Shown here in pieces: positions 5,772 to 7,032 of a stretch of 7,032 nucleotides of DNA (position 1 is its first letter; every line of letters begins with the position of its first letter). Under the pieces are notes generated by a model. That model saw only the letters and a list, made by a program, of their open reading frames with translations, was not told the DNA's origin and searched no databases. This stretch comes from Paludibacteraceae bacterium. GTDB lineage: Bacteria > Bacteroidota > Bacteroidia > Bacteroidales > Paludibacteraceae. The stretch is taken from the NCBI GenBank assembly GCA_947445425.1, contig CANFFA010000125.1, positions 1 through 7,032 on the forward strand, given 5' to 3'. A program made the translations under genes and the position numbers.

Positions 5772-6977
5772 ATGCAGCCAAACTCCATAAAACGCCCGCT
5801 CTACATCGATAAAATCAAACCATTTATTGGTAAACAGGTCATTAAAGTACTTACAGGTCAACGACGTGTTGGAAAAAGTTATTTATTACTGCAGTTGATC
5901 GATGAAATAAAGCTGCTGTATGCGGATGCTAATATTATTTACATGAATATCGAGCACCACGAATATGATGTTATTCGAACACATACTGCTTTGTACGAAT
6001 ATGTAGCTACTCAATTGAAGCCAGGAGTCTCCAATTTTTTGTTGATAGATGAGGTACAAGAAGTTAACTCCTTTGAACTCTGTTTGCGTTCTTTATTGGC
6101 AGAGTCCAAATGCGATATCATTTGCACAGGTAGTAATGCAAAAATGCTTTCGGGCGAGTTGGCCACTACGCTTTCGGGAAGGTACGTTCAGTTTCCGATT
6201 TACACATTGAGCTATTCCGAATTTCTTGAATTTCACCAACTGGAGAATGTGAACAAGAGTCTGACGCTTTATCTACAATTAGGAGGAATGCCCTATCTCA
6301 TACATACAGGACTAGAAGAATCGGTAGTGATGGAGTATCTTAGAAATGTAAATTCAACGATACTGCTGAAGGATGTTGTAGCACGAGAAAGTATTAGAAA
6401 TGTATCATTTCTTGAGAATCTTACGGCTTTTTTGGCAGACAATACAGGAAGTCTTCTTTCTGCCTTGAATATCAGCAAGTACCTGAAATCTCAAATGCAG
6501 TTGGTACCCACTCAAACGGTGCTTAATTATTTACGGGCACTGACCAATGCTTATTATGTGCATAAAGTACAAAGAGCAGAGGTGAAGGGTCTAAAAATTT
6601 TTGAAGTAGGTGAGAAGTACTATTTTGAGGATTTAGGTTTGCGCAATGCCATACGTCATTTTGATTATCGAAATGATGTAAATAAATTGATGGAAAATGT
6701 GGTCTATTTGGATCTAAAGCGAAAGGGATATACTGTTTTTGTAGGACAGATAGGACAAAAAGAGGTGGACTTTATGGCGGAAAAAAACGGTGAGAGGCTT
6801 TATGTTCAGGTGGCCTATATGCTTACAGACCAACAGACGATAGACCGTGAATTTGGTAACTTGCTCTTAATAGCCGATAATTATCCTAAATATGTAGTGA
6901 CGATGGATGAAATCTCAGCAGGTAAAGATTTTAAAGGTATTCGTCAAATCCATTTGCGCGATTTCTTATTGATGTAA
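5772..6977 (+). CDS. AAA_14 / DUF4143 family ATPase
   Basis: This 401-residue protein is of normal length for the family of P-loop ATPases with an AAA_14 core and a DUF4143 C-terminal region. Walker A is GQRRVGKS (29-36), with K35 and S36. Walker B is FLLIDE (89-94), with D93 and E94. A sensor-1-like TGSNA lies at 119-123, and SGR at 135-137 is a possible arginine finger. A helical linker follows from about 180 to 280. The C-terminal part (about 285-400) has the fold pattern of PD-(D/E)XK proteins: EVDF with D333, then YVQVAY, where Q346 and A348 replace the Glu and Lys seen in the IEVK form, so nuclease activity is unlikely. No signal peptide or membrane segment, so it is cytoplasmic. The biological role of the family is not established. 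It is transcribed away from the sulfatase, from its own promoter, and is probably unrelated to the polysaccharide genes. Confidence 0.92.
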   Translation: MQPNSIKRPLYIDKIKPFIGKQVIKVLTGQRRVGKSYLLLQLIDEIKLLYADANIIYMNIEHHEYDVIRTHTALYEYVATQLKPGVSNFLLIDEVQEVNSFELCLRSLLAESKCDIICTGSNAKMLSGELATTLSGRYVQFPIYTLSYSEFLEFHQLENVNKSLTLYLQLGGMPYLIHTGLEESVVMEYLRNVNSTILLKDVVARESIRNVSFLENLTAFLADNTGSLLSALNISKYLKSQMQLVPTQTVLNYLRALTNAYYVHKVQRAEVKGLKIFEVGEKYYFEDLGLRNAIRHFDYRNDVNKLMENVVYLDLKRKGYTVFVGQIGQKEVDFMAEKNGERLYVQVAYMLTDQQTIDREFGNLLLIADNYPKYVVTMDEISAGKDFKGIRQIHLRDFLLM

Positions 6978-6978
6978 T

Positions 6979-7003
6979 TTGTTGATTATAAACAATAATT
7001 TTT
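6979..7003 (+). terminator. Weak possible terminator after the ATPase gene
   Basis: Immediately after the stop codon, TTGTT (6979-6983) and AACAA (6991-6995) could pair around a 7-base loop and are followed by TAATTTTT. The stem is only 5 bp and A/T-rich, so this is a tentative call. The remaining bases to the window end show nothing recognisable. Confidence 0.25.
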
Positions 7004-7032
7004 CACGCAATAGATACAGAAAAATGCTCTTA

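Noticed and set aside
5772..6977. ATPase considered as part of a defence or toxin-antitoxin system
   Set aside because: It stands alone with its own promoter. No partner gene overlaps or follows it in the window, and the family has no established defence role.
1..7032. tRNA or rRNA genes
   Set aside because: No cloverleaf with a GGTTCRANYCC-type T-arm or rRNA-like segment was seen in any intergenic stretch.

Overview
The window looks like a chromosomal segment from a Bacteroidota (Bacteroidales-like) bacterium. The evidence is low-to-moderate GC, AT-rich intergenic DNA, genes without Shine-Dalgarno sites, a TAnnTTTG-type -7 promoter element, a GLUG-repeat secreted protein, a GH78 rhamnosidase next to a Ser-type sulfatase, and an AAA_14/DUF4143 ATPase. 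Genus cannot be assigned from the sequence alone.

Layout: three genes run on the minus strand, read right to left. They are a secreted S1-type sulfatase (5175-3754), a secreted GH78 alpha-L-rhamnosidase (3348-706) and the 5' part of a GLUG-repeat surface protein (527-1, running off the window and broken by an apparent one-base frameshift near 391-395). A divergent plus-strand gene (5772-6977) encodes an AAA_14/DUF4143 ATPase. Sulfatase and rhamnosidase together suggest part of a locus that strips sulfate and L-rhamnose from a sulfated or rhamnose-bearing polysaccharide. No SusC/SusD pair, regulator or sulfatase-maturing enzyme lies in the window.

The least ordinary content is between the genes. 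The gap between sulfatase and rhamnosidase is filled almost exactly by a 376-bp ORF-less element (3364-3739). It has 23-bp terminal inverted repeats (19/23 paired), a perfect 8-bp flanking direct repeat, and two further nested inverted repeats (29-bp perfect arms, and 42-bp arms with 39 pairs). It looks like a non-autonomous transposable element (MITE) that landed 15 bp upstream of the rhamnosidase start codon. A second, smaller inverted-repeat element (546-707) abuts the rhamnosidase stop codon. The 596-bp divergent region (5176-5771) holds a 13-bp hairpin with a T-run on the minus strand, a short 10-bp hairpin joined to a perfect 28-bp-arm hairpin, and two perfect palindromes just upstream of the ATPase gene. 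The centres of those two palindromes are exactly 40 bp apart, and the second overlaps the predicted promoter.

No tRNA, rRNA, CRISPR array or transposase gene was seen.
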